Below, in pieces: positions 5,186 to 6,162 of a DNA stretch of 6,162 nucleotides (position 1 is its first letter; each line of letters begins with the position of its first letter). The position numbers and the translations under genes are program-made. The stretch spans positions 1-6,162 of the forward strand of contig JBJFFZ010000013.1 in NCBI GenBank assembly GCA_051892195.1, in the 5' to 3' direction. The DNA comes from CAKQOE01 sp051892195. GTDB lineage: Bacteria > Bacillota > Clostridia > Peptostreptococcales > Anaerovoracaceae. The notes below the pieces were generated by a model. That model did not search any database and was not told the origin of the DNA. It worked only from the letters and a program-made list of their open reading frames with translations.

Positions 5186-6162
5186 ATGAATCTGAAACAT
5201 ATGAAAAAGAGGCTCCTTTCATCGGTAATGGCTGCGGTTATGACATTTTCTGCAGTTCCGTGCGCATTCGCGGCACAGCAGAACAGCTATCATGATCCTG
5301 CGGATCACTGGATGACCTCAAGCAACCGGACCAATGAACTGGACGCAAATGCAGTAGTAACGAAGGAAACCTTTAACTGCGCAGTCTGCGGGAAAGATAC
5401 TTCGTTTTCCGTATGGAGAACGCCGGAGTATACCCGTACCGGTGAAACTGCAATGAGCAGAAATGTAAGGTATTCCGACGGAACCCTTGCAGGAGGAAAC
5501 GGAACAGGAACTATTCTGGACGGAACGCCGGGAGTGGATGCGTACTATACCGGATATCACTGGACAAAGGCCGTCTGTGAAACCTGCGGCACCATGAACT
5601 CCAACATGAAGCTGACCGACTACAGCTACGGGAAAAACGTGTACTGGCTGTATGACTGCGCAGCAGAATTCCGGGAAGCGCTGGAGCCGGAGATTACGTA
5701 TGAATATGCAGACAGCACCTACCATAAAAAGACAGTCACGAATGGGTCCTACTGCGGATTCTGCTACGGGACCAACAAAGAGACCGTAACGGAAATGGAA
5801 CGGCACACGCTTCAGGTGAAGGTGCTGCCGCAGATTGGACATCAGCGGTTTGCGGTTGTGTCATACTGTCCGGATTGTGAATACACCGAAACAGAATATA
5901 TTGCAGCAAAGTCTGTAGTGGCAAGCTATGCCGGTCCGGCAGACGGGGCGGCCCATACAATCACTGTTTCGGATCTGTCCGAAGCGGGAGTGAGTGCCGC
6001 GATTCGGTATGGAACTTCTGCAGACAGCTGCAGCCTGACGACCGCCCCGGCGTATACAGAAGCCGGAGAATATGCTGTATATTATGAAATCACGTACCAG
6101 TATAAGGGTGAAACTATGACGGAAAATGGAGTGGCATATGTATGGCTGCGGCCGGCCGCAGT
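5186..6162 (+). CDS. secreted CxxC-repeat protein with Ig/MBG-like domain (partial, 3' end outside window)
   Basis: The frame is open from ATG 5186 to the window end, 325 residues. GGAGG (5173-5177) lies 8 bases upstream. Residues 1-30 form a signal peptide: KKR, a hydrophobic core, then SAVPCAFAA, probably cut near AFA-A. C26 is not a good lipobox because Pro precedes it. The mature part starts SYHDPADHWMTSSNRTNELDANA. Four CxxC pairs follow, at 65/68, 131/134, 190/193 and 228/231, with one lone Cys (158). They are spaced like repeated zinc-ribbon or disulfide knuckles in Gly- and Tyr-rich sequence. Residues about 245-320 (GAAHTITVSDLSEAG, AIRYGTS, PAYTEAGEYAVYYEITY) resemble the MBG/Ig-like repeats of large Clostridia surface proteins. 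The rest is probably further repeats and a wall or membrane anchor. Similar proteins occur on Clostridia mobile elements as far as I recall; adhesion or mating-surface function is inference. Confidence 0.88.
   Translation, partial: MNLKHMKKRLLSSVMAAVMTFSAVPCAFAAQQNSYHDPADHWMTSSNRTNELDANAVVTKETFNCAVCGKDTSFSVWRTPEYTRTGETAMSRNVRYSDGTLAGGNGTGTILDGTPGVDAYYTGYHWTKAVCETCGTMNSNMKLTDYSYGKNVYWLYDCAAEFREALEPEITYEYADSTYHKKTVTNGSYCGFCYGTNKETVTEMERHTLQVKVLPQIGHQRFAVVSYCPDCEYTETEYIAAKSVVASYAGPADGAAHTITVSDLSEAGVSAAIRYGTSADSCSLTTAPAYTEAGEYAVYYEITYQYKGETMTENGVAYVWLRPAA
6146..6161. repeat. 16-bp GC palindrome at the window edge
   Basis: CTGCGGCC followed directly by GGCCGCAG is a perfect 16-bp palindrome one base from the end of the window, inside the secreted-protein gene (Leu-Arg-Pro-Ala-Ala). 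It may be chance in GC-rich codons, or mark where sequence or assembly stops. Confidence 0.6.

Noticed and set aside
1..6162. CRISPR array, tRNA or rRNA genes, insertion sequence, attachment site
   Set aside because: I saw no regularly spaced repeats, cloverleaf, transposase frame or terminal inverted repeats anywhere in the window.

Overview
The window looks like the replication and partition end of a mobile replicon (plasmid or integrative-conjugative element) from a Gram-positive Clostridia-like gut or rumen Firmicute. This rests on the RepA_N-type initiator with a DUF6017-like tail, strong GGAGG Shine-Dalgarno (SD) sites, a plasmid/ICE-type ParB, DUF5688 and DUF3846 domains and a Gram-positive type secreted protein. 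All of these were recognised by eye from family knowledge; no search was run. Every gene reads on the + strand. A 100-base run of N (3125-3224) marks an assembly gap.

Layout. 1-59: possible tail of an upstream gene. 128-1237: repA. Its central linker carries a 22-bp direct-repeat array (640-747) followed by a 36-base pure A/T stretch (759-794), so the replication origin probably lies inside the gene. 1273-1311: a good intrinsic terminator. 1336-1834: no convincing protein, but a dense set of nested helices closed by a long-range pairing of the two ends. I read this as a large structured RNA of about 500 nt and consider it the most interesting object here. 1876-2073: a 65-residue cysteine-rich protein whose SD sits in a hairpin. 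It overlaps the parB-like gene (2070-2930) by ATGA. parB contains a 27-bp near-perfect palindrome between its nuclease-like/CTP-binding domain and its helix-turn-helix.

Further right, a small ORF runs into the gap (2973-3124). After the gap come a BRO-N (phage antirepressor-type) protein (3249-3755) and, overlapping its end, a DUF5688-DUF3846 fusion (3745-5115). The fusion's best-placed start is an unusual ATA codon. A weak terminator-like hairpin follows. The last gene (5186 to the window end) encodes a secreted protein with four CxxC pairs and an Ig/MBG-like repeat; it is cut off by the window edge.

How it fits together: RepA and its internal origin replicate the element, and ParB, with a ParA not visible here, would segregate it. 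The large RNA and the Cys-rich protein lie between the two, apparently in the leader of the parB transcript. The BRO, DUF5688 and DUF3846 genes are typical accessory cargo of such elements, and the secreted protein begins a surface-protein module.
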